From: Nosema muscidifuracis | Taxonomy: Eukaryota > Microsporidia > Nosematidae | NCBI GenBank assembly: GCA_028335825.1 | Contig: JAIOKI010000009.1 | Span: 513,562 to 577,561 of the forward strand | DNA length: 64,000 nucleotides | Direction: 5' to 3' | In this document: piece after piece, positions 31,278-43,866 of the stretch | Layout: the number at the start of each line of letters is the position of its first letter | Numbering within the stretch: the stretch's first letter is position 1 | Made by a program: the position numbers and the translations under genes | The notes under the pieces: generated by a model | Database searches by the model: none | Told to the model about the DNA's origin: nothing | What the model saw: only the letters and a program-made list of their open reading frames with translations

Positions 31278-34200
31278 TTAAATTATTTCAAATCCTTCAC
31301 TACACTCATTTATAGCATAGACAATATTTCTTCTTAAATCATCATATGTAGAATATTCAGGTAAATCTAATTGATTAAAACACGTATGAGCAGAAGGAAG
31401 TCTTACAGAATCTGATTTTACTTTATGTATAGAAAACTTCTGTGTTCCACTATTTCCTTGTAAATTAATAAATCCATCAAAGGGAACTCTTGTAGACCCT
31501 GTACAGAATTGTAATAATTTAGCCTTTTCATCAGGAGTAAATCCATGTACTGCTCTCCAAAACCATACAATATTTCTAGAATTCTTAGTATATCCATTAT
31601 AAGTTGTATTATTCTGCCAGTCTTCTACATTAATCTCTGGAATACCGCATATTAATAATTCTAGCTCTTTCTCAGTAAAAATAGAAATTAAGTCTTCATT
31701 TATTAATTCAAATAATCCTTCTTTTATAGCATTTAACTGTAGTTCAACATTTTTAGTTAATTTTCTTTGTACTACTAAATCTATATATTCATTCTTATTC
31801 TGATCATTTACTAAAATATTCTTACCATTAGGAATAAGATCTTCTTCAAGACATGTACCAAATTCATTATTCTCATAAGAAAATGTTAAATTTAAAATAT
31901 TATCTATAGAATTATCTCTTATCCATATTAAAGAATTATAATATTGGTAATCTATTTCTTCTAAATCTGAAAGATCACACTTCTTATTGAGGAGGTATTT
32001 ATATACTGACTTATCAAAATGAATTCCTAAATTATATCCTTCAATTATTACCTTAGCTAAAAGTCTTCCTACAAATTTAAAATATAATAAATGATCAGCA
32101 TTGATATTACTATTGATAAATGGATGTACTGTAGTATGTTTATCTGATGAGTATACAAAAAGACCTAAATCAGGATTTAAAGCTTCTTTTATAATTAATT
32201 CTAACCATTCTTTTGTTAATCCACCGAAATCTAATCCTTTCTCCCCTGAAAATTTTATTTGAATTCTTTTAGTTTTCAATTCTTTATAAGATTTATTCAT
32301 AATCTGGAAGAAAGAATCTTCAAGGACTGATTTTCTACGAACTGTAATAGAAAATGATCCATCTATATAATAATCCATATCATCTATTTTATTTCTTAGA
32401 TATTTCAGTTTATTAGTAAAACTTAGTATATTAAATTTGTATAAAAATGGTACTATATTATCATTACCTCTTAATAGATTATTCATATTATCTGTATTAT
32501 TTTGAATATTCTTTTCTAATTCTTGACGTTTTCTCTTATATTTTTCTATGATATTATTCTTATTCTGTGTAGATAAGAAAATTAAGAAATTTACAAACCC
32601 TTCATAGAGACTAAAAAGTGGAATTATTTTTAAGAAAGTAGAATCCATAGTTAATTCAGAAGTAATCTTATCGAAGGAATCATAAATTTCATAGTTGATG
32701 AAATCAACTTCTTGAGATTTATTAAACAAGTTTTGTTCATATAAACATACAAAATCAAGGTGATGAATATTTTTCTTCTCAATATTAAATTTAGTTCTTA
32801 GTTCTTCAATATGAAGCTTATATTTCTTATTGTAGTGATCGAATATAAAATTACTTAATTCATCAATTACTAATAAATATCTGTTAAATGTATCATAATC
32901 ATCTATATTACTCATAGCTTGTAGCAGTAATACAGATATGAATTCAATAAGAATATTTTTTAGATTTTTCATGCAGAACTTTGTTAGATAATTTCGTGTT
33001 TTTCTACTAATTACCAATCTTAAAACTTTTCCAAATTCTTCAAGTATATTAATATTTTAAATGATACTATTTTAGTATCTAACTTTATAAATTCTTTTTT
33101 AATTTCCATCTTACTGAGAATAAATAAACACAATTCATTGAATTCTTTTTCTTTTGCTAATATCATTAAACATCTTATAAAATCAACATTTTCTTGATAT
33201 ATCTTTTTTGAAGATAAATTAATTACTTTAAATATTTCTAGACATTTCTTTATATTATAAACTGCATCAATAACTGTATAATTTAAAAATTCATCCATAA
33301 CTACTGATATAATTTGGTGTTTCCATTCCAAATTGAATGATGCTACTTCTATAAATTCATTAAGACTAGATTGATTTGTATAATTACTTGTCAAATAAGA
33401 TTTTAAAAAATTCATAAAAATCTTAACATCAGCATACATTTCAATATCTTCAGGTAAATCTTTTTCTTCATTCTCTAAACTCATACTTGATTCACAACTT
33501 GGCGCATATTGAAAATAATCATCTTTGAGTCTCCTTTCATGCTCAGCAAATAATTGTTTTCCAAGTTCTGATAATTGATTGAAAAATATTTTATCTATTG
33601 GTTTATAATTGACAGAATTCATTTTTCTATTCTCATACCACTCATCTAAAAATATACTTAAAGATTCTTCATTCATATTATTGATTTCTTCAATAGTCTT
33701 ATTAGGTATTACACCATTTTCTTCACCTATACTTGATTCATCAGAAAATTCCAATTCTTCTTCTATTTCTTCACTTTGGTTAGATAAAGACAATTGATCT
33801 TCAAAATTGCTTTCCTTGGAATCAACAATAAGCTCTACTTTTTCAAGATCATCTTTTTTAATTTTAATAAAATCATTAATATTTTCTATTTTAAATTCCT
33901 TCTCAAAATCATTCTTTATAATTTTAACGAAATTAAAAATATTAAAACTGTTTTCTAAAATTTCAAATTCTTTCTCAGTAATGAATAGTGTAGAAAATAT
34001 ACTATTAAAAGGTTTGTACTTTTCTATTTCATATGTTACTTCATCGATAGTATTCTCTGATGAGAATGAGGAATTTAAAATTGTGATATCATCAGCTTCT
34101 GGAACAATCTCTTCACGATCATCAAAGTATGAATCAGAATCATAGTGATCATGTGATTCATTATCCCAAAAACCTTCATCAGATTCCTCATTTTCTACCA

Positions 34201-37200
34201 ACACATCATCATTATACTTGCTATAAATAGTTGATATAAAGGAATAAATATAAGAAATCTTATTAGAACCTACAATTTGATTCCATGCTATTATAGATGA
34301 TCTATCATAAGAATTTTTCAATGAAGTTTCTTCATGTATTTCAGGTAATAAGAAATCAGATTCCTTATGTTTTGAAAGGACTGTAAATATTTTATCAGCT
34401 ATTCCATAACTCATTAATTTTTCAGATAACATAACAGATATATCTTTATTAAGATGTCTTTCTTTAGAGTAATATCTTATATTGACTAAATCTAATGCTG
34501 TAAATAGAATTATAACTAAATTATAGATTTTATAATCTTTCGAATCTAATATCTTTTTTTCAATAATCTTATATACCATGTTAAATAACTTTTCATTTTC
34601 AGATCTTATACAATATGCCAAGAAATCAATAGCTATAAAATAATCTGTTTCAACTGTAATTTTTTCATTGAAAATAATAGGCATTATATATTTCTTTATG
34701 ATAGATTTTATATACTTTTTAGTAATAAATTCTTCATATCTTTTATCATTCATTATTATTTCATTCAAGATATTAAGCATATAAATATTTTTAAGACTCA
34801 TTTTCATGCATCTCAAAAATAGTTTTTCTTGAATGTCTGTAATTTCAGTTATTTTTTTCTCTTCTGTAATTTTGATATCCAGATTAAGTTCTTGTAAAAA
34901 GTCTTTAAATTTATTTTTTAGTACATTTATATCTCTGTAACCTAACAAATAATGAGAATCAATAAACTTGCTATATGAGCATATATTAGTTTCTCTAATG
35001 GAGTAGTTATTACTTATTTCAATCAACAAATAATGAAATATAGATTTTATAAGCATATTGATATCTTCCTTATTCTTTTTGTTGATTAACTTTTCTATAA
35101 AATTTAATATCCTCAAGTAAAAAGTCAAGTCTAAGGAAATATTCTGAGATTTAAAATATTTCAAAAATGAAATTATGTAAATTATTTTAGATCTTTTTTT
35201 TATATTTTTTGATTTGAGTATAACACTTAAATTATTCATAAAGTAATCTATATCAAATTTTAGAAATCCTTCTTTATCGTATAAAATATTTATATCTTTA
35301 AATATCATATTAATCTTTTCTATATTAGCCTTAATACGACTAAAGGTTAATTTCTTAAGCACGTAAATGCTTATATTTATAAATAATTTAGATATCGCGA
35401 ATTTATGATTAACGAGATATAATACAACATCAATATTTCCATCATAATCATTTTTTATGATCATCTTATAATCGTCCATATCTAAGATTTTACATATAAA
35501 TTTTGCATCATCAAATACTTTCTTAAAATTTATTTCTTTTCCTTTTTTATAATTATTGATATAATATTCAATTATTTTTCTTTCTTCTTCTATACTAAAT
35601 TTTTGATTTCCTACAATAAGATCATTTACAGATTTATAGATATCACTATTTTTACTATTCTTAGTCAAAAAATCAAATATTTTAAAGCATGTATCTTTTC
35701 TATGAAATTTAAGATTACGAAGATTTAACTTACAAATCAAACTAAATAATGATTCTTTAGACCATAAACTTTCATTATTTAGAATATCATTACTCGAAAT
35801 CCAATCTAAAAAATATCTTGTTTCAATAAAATTAAACTTATGAATATTGTTTTCGATTATATGAAGGAAGAATTTCATGTTTTTCTTAATTAAACTATCT
35901 GATAATTTATTAACAACTGCATTATAATCCATCATATTAATTTCTTTAAATGAATTATTATTAATTGATGATCTTATTTTTATTTCACAATATTCCTGTG
36001 TATAAATAACATCATTTGTTTTTAACTTTTTAGGTTCTAAATCATATTCAGTATCTTCTATAGGATGTATGATATTCAAGAAATATTTGAAACAAGAATT
36101 TGATTCATATTCATGTTCTCTAAATAATAATATACCTAATAGATATTTAACTTCTAAACATATTAATGAAAGAATATTGTTATCTGAATAAGTTGACTTG
36201 TTTCTAAATTCTATTAATTTATCTAAAGTGTTATTTATAGTATCATCACATATATTATAACATAATAAGTTTGGTAAAATATTCATTATTAAGTAAAATG
36301 ACACTTTTAAAATACAATTTTCATTAATTATAATAAAACCAACATCAGTAACCATTTGACAAATAAAAAATAAATATTTTTCTAATGACTCATATAACTT
36401 AATATTGAAATTCTCATTATGTTGTGTATCTATAATTTTAAATATTGTAGATCCTAATTTTAAGATAAAATATTCAACAATAACAATTTTATCTGAAATT
36501 ATAAATAATTCAGACTTTAACATTTCGAAAAATGAACTTACAGATAAATTATCTTTTTCTAAAGAATTCATATATACTAAATCCAAATATAAAAGAATCT
36601 CTTTTTCACAATTCTCAAAAAATGTATTCATTTCCGGTTTCATAGAACTTATAAATTTAAAATAATTTGCCTCATTGATTGAAGCATTTTTTGTTTTTAA
36701 TATCTTAGGTAAATATGCTAAATAATCTAATTTCTTTTTTATAAATACATTCAATTCTGATTTATACTCAGGATGATGCATGAGTAAAATAGAAAGGTGT
36801 ACATTAAAATCATTGAATGAATCGAGCAAATAAGCATCTTCATTATTAAATATTACATCTAGAAATGATACAAATTTTCCAGACTTAATAAAATCAAGTC
36901 TAGTCTCTGTATCTAGTGAAATAGCATCTAATAAATTAATCAGTGATTTATGCACTTCTTCATTCCATATAAAATCTTCAAAAACTTTTAAAAATCCTTG
37001 ATTCAATATATTCTTAATAGATAAAGGATCATTGTTCATAAAAAAAGTAATTGTATTGATACAGTGATAGAAATATACATCATTCTTGTTACTAATTAAT
37101 TCTAAAGATTTCTTTAGATAATCACTTTCTTCAAATGGTTCAAAATAAGCATTTCCTTGTTTATAAATTTCATTAATAATCTTAAATGTAAGTTTAAGTA

Positions 37201-38419
37201 CAAAAAAATCTTTTTGTATCAGTTCTTTATCAAATTTACTTATAAAGTCTTTAAAATATTTCAGATCTAAATTATTTTCAAAAATTGAATCATCTTTCTT
37301 TACATAATTATGCAACACACAAAGATACCTGAATTCAATATCAGGATTATTATTTTTTAAGTTTAACTTAATATTGTATTTGAAATTAGTTTCATCAGAT
37401 TCACTATTAATTAGTAGTTCCTCTAATATTGAATAAATCATAATATTTTCAAATTTACTTAATTCTAAAGATTTATAAAAATATCCTTGATCATCATTTA
37501 GTTCTAAAAATTCTTCAATTTTTTCATAATCATAAACCAATGTTAAATGATACAATATAAAAGTATCTAAACAAAATCTCATTTCATCTATAACACAAAA
37601 ATATGGTAAAAGAGTATCTTTATCAAAAATACTATGATTTTTATTTTTTATAATATTTCTCATTATTATAATCTCTTTATTTGAAACTTCCTTAACAAGA
37701 ATTTTAAAAAAATCTTTGTTACTTATATTTGATGACAAAGATATCAAAGCATATATTCTACGAAGTATCAACAGAATATCATCATTAAAACATAATCTTC
37801 TGTTAGCTTCAAGATATAAATCTGAAATATTATGTTTTGTTCTATTGAGTTTGAAAAATTGAATTATATCAGAATCTTCCTCTAAATTATCTAAAATTTT
37901 ATACTTGAGATCTGTAGGATAATCAATCCTTCTAAGTTTAAGATTAGAAATATTTATCATCTTAAGTAGAATTTCTACATACTTATCATTATTAGTTATA
38001 AAAAAATCAGTTCTTTCATGTAAAGAAATAATTTTGAAAGATTGAATACTAACCCCGATATCAAAACATAGAGCAAATTTTAACCATAATGATTTATCAG
38101 ATAAATTTATACTATTTGGAGAAAAAACCATTATTCTTTGGATAAACCTAAAAATCGAAATTAATATTAATTTTTCTTGTTTAGTAAAATGACTATCTTG
38201 AAACCCATCATGGAAACGAGTCTCATAAATTTCATTCATTATTTTTGAGAATTTTTTTAAGATATTTCTGAAACTTTCAAATCTTCTATTTTTATATTTC
38301 CAGTTATTTAATGTCTGATGAATAATCTTGGCTAATTCCGTATAATCTTCAAATTTACATATATTGTCTTCTAATTCTTTAAAAGATTTTTTAGAATTTA
38401 AATCAGGATTTATGCTCAT
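31278..38419 (-). CDS. TOM1-like: Large TOM1/HUWE1-like HECT E3 ubiquitin ligase, split by one frameshift
   Basis: About 2380 codons in two abutting frames. The first (33020-38419, 1799 residues, ATG 38419 after CCC) is helical and repeat-like, as in the long armadillo-type N-termini of TOM1/UPL1/HUWE1. It holds an acidic stretch at about 1406-1447, another at 1528-1566, and a motif near 1610-1632 (IFFNQLSELGKQLFAEHERR) resembling the ubiquitin-binding motif of HUWE1. The second (to 31278) holds the pre-HECT and HECT domain: LEDSFFQIM, GLDFGGLTKEWLEL, YFKFVGRLLAK, HFDKSVYKYLL, FCTGSTRVPFDGF, SAHTCFNQLDLPEYS. The catalytic Cys codon is at 31380-31382. The join is off by one base in GAAAAGTTTTAAG at about 33020-33030; both sides look well kept, so a sequence error, a very recent mutation or ribosomal slippage are all possible. 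The role is ubiquitin transfer in protein quality control and nuclear functions in yeast and animals. It is shorter than yeast Tom1 (about 3270), as usual for microsporidia. Confidence 0.88.
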
Positions 38420-38422
38420 TTA

Positions 38423-38425
38423 GGG
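38423..38425 (-). promoter_or_regulatory. CCC start-context tract
   Basis: On the minus strand GACCCTAAATG; CCC lies three bases before ATG 38419 and supports that start of the large HECT gene. Confidence 0.6.
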
Positions 38426-39305
38426 TCTAAATATTTAAAAAAATATTTTTACAAATCAAATGACTGACTAACAAATTTAATTCGTAATAAAAATATATGA
38501 TAAAGAATAACATTTCAAATTATTTTTTTAGTATTTTGAAATATTTAATTTATAGTTAATGTTTATTTTAATTGACTGTTAACTGTCAAATAAAATTAAT
38601 TGATTAAAATACTGCTTTTGAAAAATCAATGTATTTTTTATACTTTTGAGTTTACCTTCATATTTAGTTGTATATTATAATACTAATATTTATTTAGATT
38701 GAATAATATTGACACATTATATTACCATGTGTCAAGAACATAAGCAAAAAGATTGTTATTTAAAATACAATTTTTTTTATTAATTGTTTTGATATATTTT
38801 ATTTTTTACTATATCTGTTTATAAAGATTTTATAATAAATTTTAGAAGTTGTACCATACTTAAGCATTTTATAATCTATTTCTGGTATTAAAAATTAAAT
38901 TTATATTAAGCTCAAATAAATGGAGTTCTATGCTATCTTAATATCATAATAATTCATTTTTTTGACATTTAGGTATAAAGAATATACTTAAATTTTTCTA
39001 TCTGTGATTAGATATCTGTTTATTTAGCACAAAATTTCATTAAATTCATTTTCATCTAAATTAATCTGTATTTAATAAATATTTTTTTATTATATTATTA
39101 TTTTTTCGAGTGCTTTGTTAAATCTTAATTTTAATTAATAAGTTAAATTTATTATTCCTAATAAACGCATTTTATTTCAACCTTCGATTTATCTTACATA
39201 GATCTACTTCATCTTAATTTTTTTGTTTATTACACATTATTTTGACTGCACCATTGCTTGTCATTTTCACAACTAAACATTGAATCTGAATATTTATGTT
39301 AATCT
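38426..39305. other. AT-rich spacer
   Basis: Promoter side of the large HECT gene. No gene seen. Confidence 0.4.
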
Positions 39306-39940
39306 TTCTTTACATATTTATCTTTATATCAATCATTAAATAATTTATACCACACATGTCTGTTGTCTTGTAAAGATATTTAGTATTAAGAGAATGTATA
39401 AAATAATTTGTGATTAGATCTTCTTCTAAAATATTGGGCAAAGACGAAGGTGTACTCAAAGTGTGTTTATTTAAATGAGCTTTATTAGACAATAGCAATA
39501 ATTTACTCTTTAATATATAATCTTCATCAGTGTCAAATATATAGAGATAGGTTATCAGCTCTAAAGCTAGATATTTATATCTAATAAGGTATTAAGCTGT
39601 CAGAAAGCTTTTAATATCAACCTGCTCAAATACATGTTTCTGATAAAAAACATTATCTATGATAAATCATTTTTCTGGTAATTAGAAAAGACTCATCATC
39701 TGACATATTATATTGAAATTCTGAAAATACCTTATAAGGGATATCTATATTAAAAAAAATAAATAATTTGTCTTTCTCATGATATTTTTTGTTCCTCCAA
39801 CTATTCAATCATTTCCGACCTAAGGCTATCATAGACTTTTCATCTTCAAGCTCTACAGCGTCATTTTAAGCATTCTGAATTGACTTAAGCACCAATTAGT
39901 TATTCAAATTTACATTTCATCGAAAAAAGCTTATGGAAGT
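39306..39940 (-). pseudogene. Decayed coding remnant, unidentified
   Basis: Protein-like pieces can be read on the minus strand in shifting frames: DEKSMIALGRK, HEKDKLFIFFNIDIPYKVF, QYNMSDDESFLITRKMIYH, then the open part 39310-39498 with NKAHLNKHTLSTPSSLPNI. Stops interrupt it. I cannot name the family; a link with Sec540 is possible but unproven. Confidence 0.4.
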
Positions 39941-40177
39941 AGTTCATTATACCTTTTCTTGTTATCACATACAAAATAATTCTACTTCTGTACTTAGGTT
40001 AATAATGCACATTAATTAGCTAATAAGTCATATTTATGAATTTTCTCTAATTCCACAGTTCTTTGTTATATTAATATTTTATTTTATTCAAATAAATTCT
40101 ATCTAACTGTTTAATAATATAAATATGTCAGTTAAATAGAATTAACCACTCATAATTTATTTCTTATATATTTTTTA

Positions 40178-40180
40178 CCC
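40178..40180 (+). promoter_or_regulatory. CCC start-context tract
   Basis: TTTTTTACCC touches ATG 40181 directly and fixes the start of the phosphatase gene. Confidence 0.65.
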
Positions 40181-40726
40181 ATGAAAGATTTTCTTATCGT
40201 ATTCGATATAAATGACACATTGATTTCTAAAATAAACAAATCCGATAGAGACTTGTTATGTAAATTTAGTGAATAACAAAGAAAAAAAATGTTCAGTTGT
40301 AATAGACATTTATTATTGAAAAGACAGTATACAGAAGTATTGGTTGATTATTTACACAAGAATAAAGTAGATTATATTTTCTGGTCTACTTCTATGAGAC
40401 ACAATATCGAAAAGATGATTCCTTATTTAGAAAATATCGGTTACAATTGTTACATTGGATACCTCAGTCAAAGTGATTGCGAGGAAGGAATTATAACAGA
40501 TAAGATTAAAGCATTAAAAAGTATTAAAAACTTAAATCAGGCTTGTAAAATGTTTAATAAGAAATTAGAAAATTGTGTACTTATTGATAATTCTCAAGAG
40601 AAATGTTTAGAGGGTCAAAATTTTATTAAAATAAAAGATATTGACCATTTTAATGAGGATAGAGAATTTATTTTATTAGTGGAAAAAATAGAAAAGTTCA
40701 TAAATTGTAAAAAAATCGAAACATAA
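40181..40726 (+). pseudogene. FCP1/NIF-type HAD phosphatase with one in-frame stop
   Basis: Read from ATG 40181, the first 31 codons give MKDFLIVFDINDTLISK, the HAD motif I (D-x-N-D-T) that bears the catalytic Asp in FCP1/NIF phosphatases. A TAA at 40274-40276 then interrupts. The same frame goes on without a shift through 40289-40726, giving DYIFWSTSMRHNIEKM (motif II region with FWS/T) and ENCVLIDNSQEKCLEGQNFIKI (motif III/IV region, LIDNS). These phosphatases dephosphorylate RNA polymerase II tails or other proteins. Because frame and motifs are kept on both sides of one stop, this is a very young pseudogene, a base-call error, or a read-through case. The 3' end is 92 bases from the convergent Sec540 gene. 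Confidence 0.75.
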
Positions 40727-40818
40727 AATTATTATGAATATTTGGAATTTTCGACTGATGGTTTTGATTTAAAGAATTAAAGCGTAAATATAAAATATAA
40801 AATTAACGTTTTAATAAA

Positions 40819-42444
40819 TTAATTGTTGTTATCACTCGTTAATATTCCTTCGTAAAGTGTTTGAAGATATTTTTTCTCAAAATTACCTTCTGAGTATTTC
40901 AAAATCAAATTTTCATCAACTATTGATTTATTACTTATCCATTCAGAAATTAATAGAGGCATTATAAAAAAATGACATAAAATTAAATTTTGAATTTCGT
41001 TAATAGTTTTATAATAAACTTCCTCAATAAAAATATTTAACTTTGTCATTATTGAGTAATCTTTGTTATCTGATAAATTCATTTTTTCTTTCACAGAAGC
41101 AAGTGATAAAATCTGATTGAACTCTTTGAAAAAATCTAATTCATCATTCGGATTGCTTGCAATATCACATAATTCAAAATATAGCAGAGTATTATATAAA
41201 GTGAATCTAATGCTCTCATAATGAGAATTGATTTGATTAGTAATATTTTTAATATCAATATTAGCACTATTTTGATAATACAAATAATCCTTAAACTGAG
41301 ATTTGGTAATTATAGCTAAACTATATAGAATGTTAATCAAAATTATTCCCCTTTTTGAATCTTTATTGTTCAATATATTTTTTAAGACTGTTATATATAT
41401 TTCACTTCCTTTTAATACATTCATTAGTCTATTTATATCCAATAAAGTTTTCCTATCCATTCCAGTAACTATTGAGTAATAATTTTTTATCCCTTCGAAT
41501 TTATCTTTTGATATAGTTAGACATTCAAGATTTTCATCAACTGATATTTCTTCATCATAGAAATAACATATTGAATTCCAAATTATATTTTTTTCATTTA
41601 TTTTCAAATCTATTTTTCTAGTCAACAAAATACTTTCAGATTCCATATTTGTTCTTTCATCATAAAAGTTGTCAGTAGCTTTATCAATCATTTCCAAAAT
41701 CAAATCTATTCCTAACAATTCAAAGTTGAAATTTTTAACAAATTTCAATAATGCATTTGCATCTTCTTCTGAAATAATATTATTCTTGATATAATAATAT
41801 CTAAAATATTCAGTTAAGTCAAAAGATCCTAAACAAAATGTAAAAAAATACAACAGATTTTTTTCTCCGAATATAACGAGGTTAAATAATTGTTTATCAT
41901 TATTTTTAAAAAAAAAATCTAGATAGTCCAATTTTTTATCAAACGTACATGATGCAAATTTTAAATCATTTCTAATAATAGATTTATACTTTATATAGTC
42001 TCTTTTACTTTCGTCATAGTTTTCGATCATGTAAGTATAAGATGATAGATTTTTCAAAAATTCATAAAGATATATCTCATTCTTATATAAATCTTCACCC
42101 TCTGCTATAAAAATATATTTTATTTCGCTATCTCCAAAAGAATACAACTGTTGAATTATCTTAGCTTTTAAGGATTCTTTAAGATTTAAATCCTCATCTA
42201 AATGTTCATCTAACTTAATAATAATTGGGTTAGTTATTCCATGAAGCTTATCAAATTTTTCTATTACTAATTCTAAACGATTTAGTTTAATTATATGAAT
42301 TATATAATTTTCATCTAAATCTAAACATGCATAATCACCTGTATTCAACTTATCCTGAATCTTCTCTAATAGCTGATTTTGAATATTATAATGTAGTTTA
42401 AGTAATTCTGAAAGTACTAAAGTAAAAAGTAAAAACAATTTCAT
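40819..42444 (-). CDS. Sec540 family protein with secretion leader
   Basis: 541 residues, the same length as the gene at 25262. The start is ATG 42444 after ACTCCTT. The leader at residues 1-15 (MKLFLLFTLVLSELL) is a typical signal peptide. No TM segment follows. Shared family features are the motif LLYFFTFCLGSFDLTEYF (matching YLYCFNINFEEFNFKKYF), a middle block ending in a Leu/Ile-rich segment with NILNNKDSKRG, and YFELCDI in the C-terminal third (matched by YFEMCDM in the decayed gene at 51118). Likely a secreted helical protein of unknown function. It lies tail-to-tail with the phosphatase gene. Confidence 0.72.
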   Translation of the reverse strand: MKLFLLFTLVLSELLKLHYNIQNQLLEKIQDKLNTGDYACLDLDENYIIHIIKLNRLELVIEKFDKLHGITNPIIIKLDEHLDEDLNLKESLKAKIIQQLYSFGDSEIKYIFIAEGEDLYKNEIYLYEFLKNLSSYTYMIENYDESKRDYIKYKSIIRNDLKFASCTFDKKLDYLDFFFKNNDKQLFNLVIFGEKNLLYFFTFCLGSFDLTEYFRYYYIKNNIISEEDANALLKFVKNFNFELLGIDLILEMIDKATDNFYDERTNMESESILLTRKIDLKINEKNIIWNSICYFYDEEISVDENLECLTISKDKFEGIKNYYSIVTGMDRKTLLDINRLMNVLKGSEIYITVLKNILNNKDSKRGIILINILYSLAIITKSQFKDYLYYQNSANIDIKNITNQINSHYESIRFTLYNTLLYFELCDIASNPNDELDFFKEFNQILSLASVKEKMNLSDNKDYSIMTKLNIFIEEVYYKTINEIQNLILCHFFIMPLLISEWISNKSIVDENLILKYSEGNFEKKYLQTLYEGILTSDNNN

Positions 42445-42447
42445 AAG

Positions 42448-43240
42448 GAGTAAATTTTTTTTGTTTAAATATTTTTAATTTAAATTAAAAAGTATTCATA
42501 GAAATTTAATTTAAAATACTACATAGAAAATATTAAAACAAGTAATAGTTTAAATAAAGAATCAGATCAATATAAATTAATTAATTAAACAAAATATTTT
42601 CAATCTTTGAGCAATGTTTATATGTTTACACAATATAAATTAAAATCATTTTCTCTGGAAATCATATTTATAAATATTTAAATAACCCATTTTTTTAAAT
42701 TAATTTTTAATCTATTTTTTCTTAAAATATTTTTAAAATTTAAATTAAAAAAAGAAAAGTTTCTTTAACATTTTAGATAATTTTTAATAAAGTTCTAAAC
42801 ATATTCTTTATTCTTTTACTAGATTTATAAACTTATTTACACTAATCTTTAATCTTAGACTTTATTTATAGTCAGTCTTTTAGTTACATTAAGTTTACAA
42901 TATTATTATTTTAATTGATTGAAAACAGGTGATTGAATAATTAATATATTTCTGATCATTCTCTTATTGAAATATTTTTAAATAATTTTTATTATCCCTG
43001 CGGATAAATCGGAACAATTTAATAATATGTGCATGGAATAATAAATTTCATTTTTTTTATTTGGTAATTGTTATGCTGATAATCATACTACAAAAAAAAG
43101 GTATGTTATATCATAATGAGTGTATCAGTAATAATTAAGGAGGAAATGTTTTATGATTTTTTTTATAAAATAATTCATCATTAATTGATATCAAGAATAT
43201 CTAATTATAGTTATTAAATCATCTATAAACATGCTTTAAA
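42448..43240. other. AT-rich spacer
   Basis: Promoter side of the Sec540 gene. No gene recognised. Confidence 0.4.
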
Positions 43241-43570
43241 ATGTATATCAAAATATGAATATTTTTTTCCTCATCATCTCTAGATGACATTTTTCTCCTG
43301 TTCTGTATTCCATTGGAATGTTGTAAAAGTTTTCTTCAGAAGTATTGATTTCATAGAGATCCGTATACATGAAGTTATATTTAACATTGCATGTATTGTG
43401 TCCTATGTTATAATAAAAGGTTTATTTTTCTATTAAACAATGTATTAGAGGAAGTATATTAGCAAGATAGTCGTATCTTCTTAATTTTACTATATCAAAC
43501 TTCTAAAAATTATCTTAAGATGTTTCACCTATTTCTATTATTATGATTTCCAATTCTATTCTATTACTGA
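43241..43570 (-). pseudogene. Decayed coding remnant, unidentified
   Basis: On the minus strand two neighbouring frames give protein-like text: KFDIVKLRRYDYLANILPL and NTCNVKYNFMYTDLYEIN followed by FYNIPMEYRTGEKCHLEMM. Composition and lack of low complexity suggest a former gene; I cannot name it. Confidence 0.4.
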
Positions 43571-43866
43571 CTAATATTTGTGTTTATTATCAATAGATAG
43601 ATATTTCATTTTGGGTTATGTCTTCTTACCTTTATATTATCGCTTTCTTATCAAAAAAGTAAAAACTCTAAGTAATTCCAAATATATTTAATTTTAAGAA
43701 TGTTTCTCGTCTTTGAAGCTATCATTGTATATTTTTATCGATTCTCTTTTTAAATTTATATGAATATTATTTTACTGAGGATGGTGTGTTTTAGGGTAAA
43801 AAAATATATAAATATATATTCAAAAACCAATAACTTGCTATTGAATTTTTAATTTTAATTTTTTTA

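Noticed and set aside
33609-36665. Plus-strand open frames inside the large HECT gene
   Set aside because: Antisense shadows of an acidic, Ser/Glu-rich coding region; no start signal or family motif.
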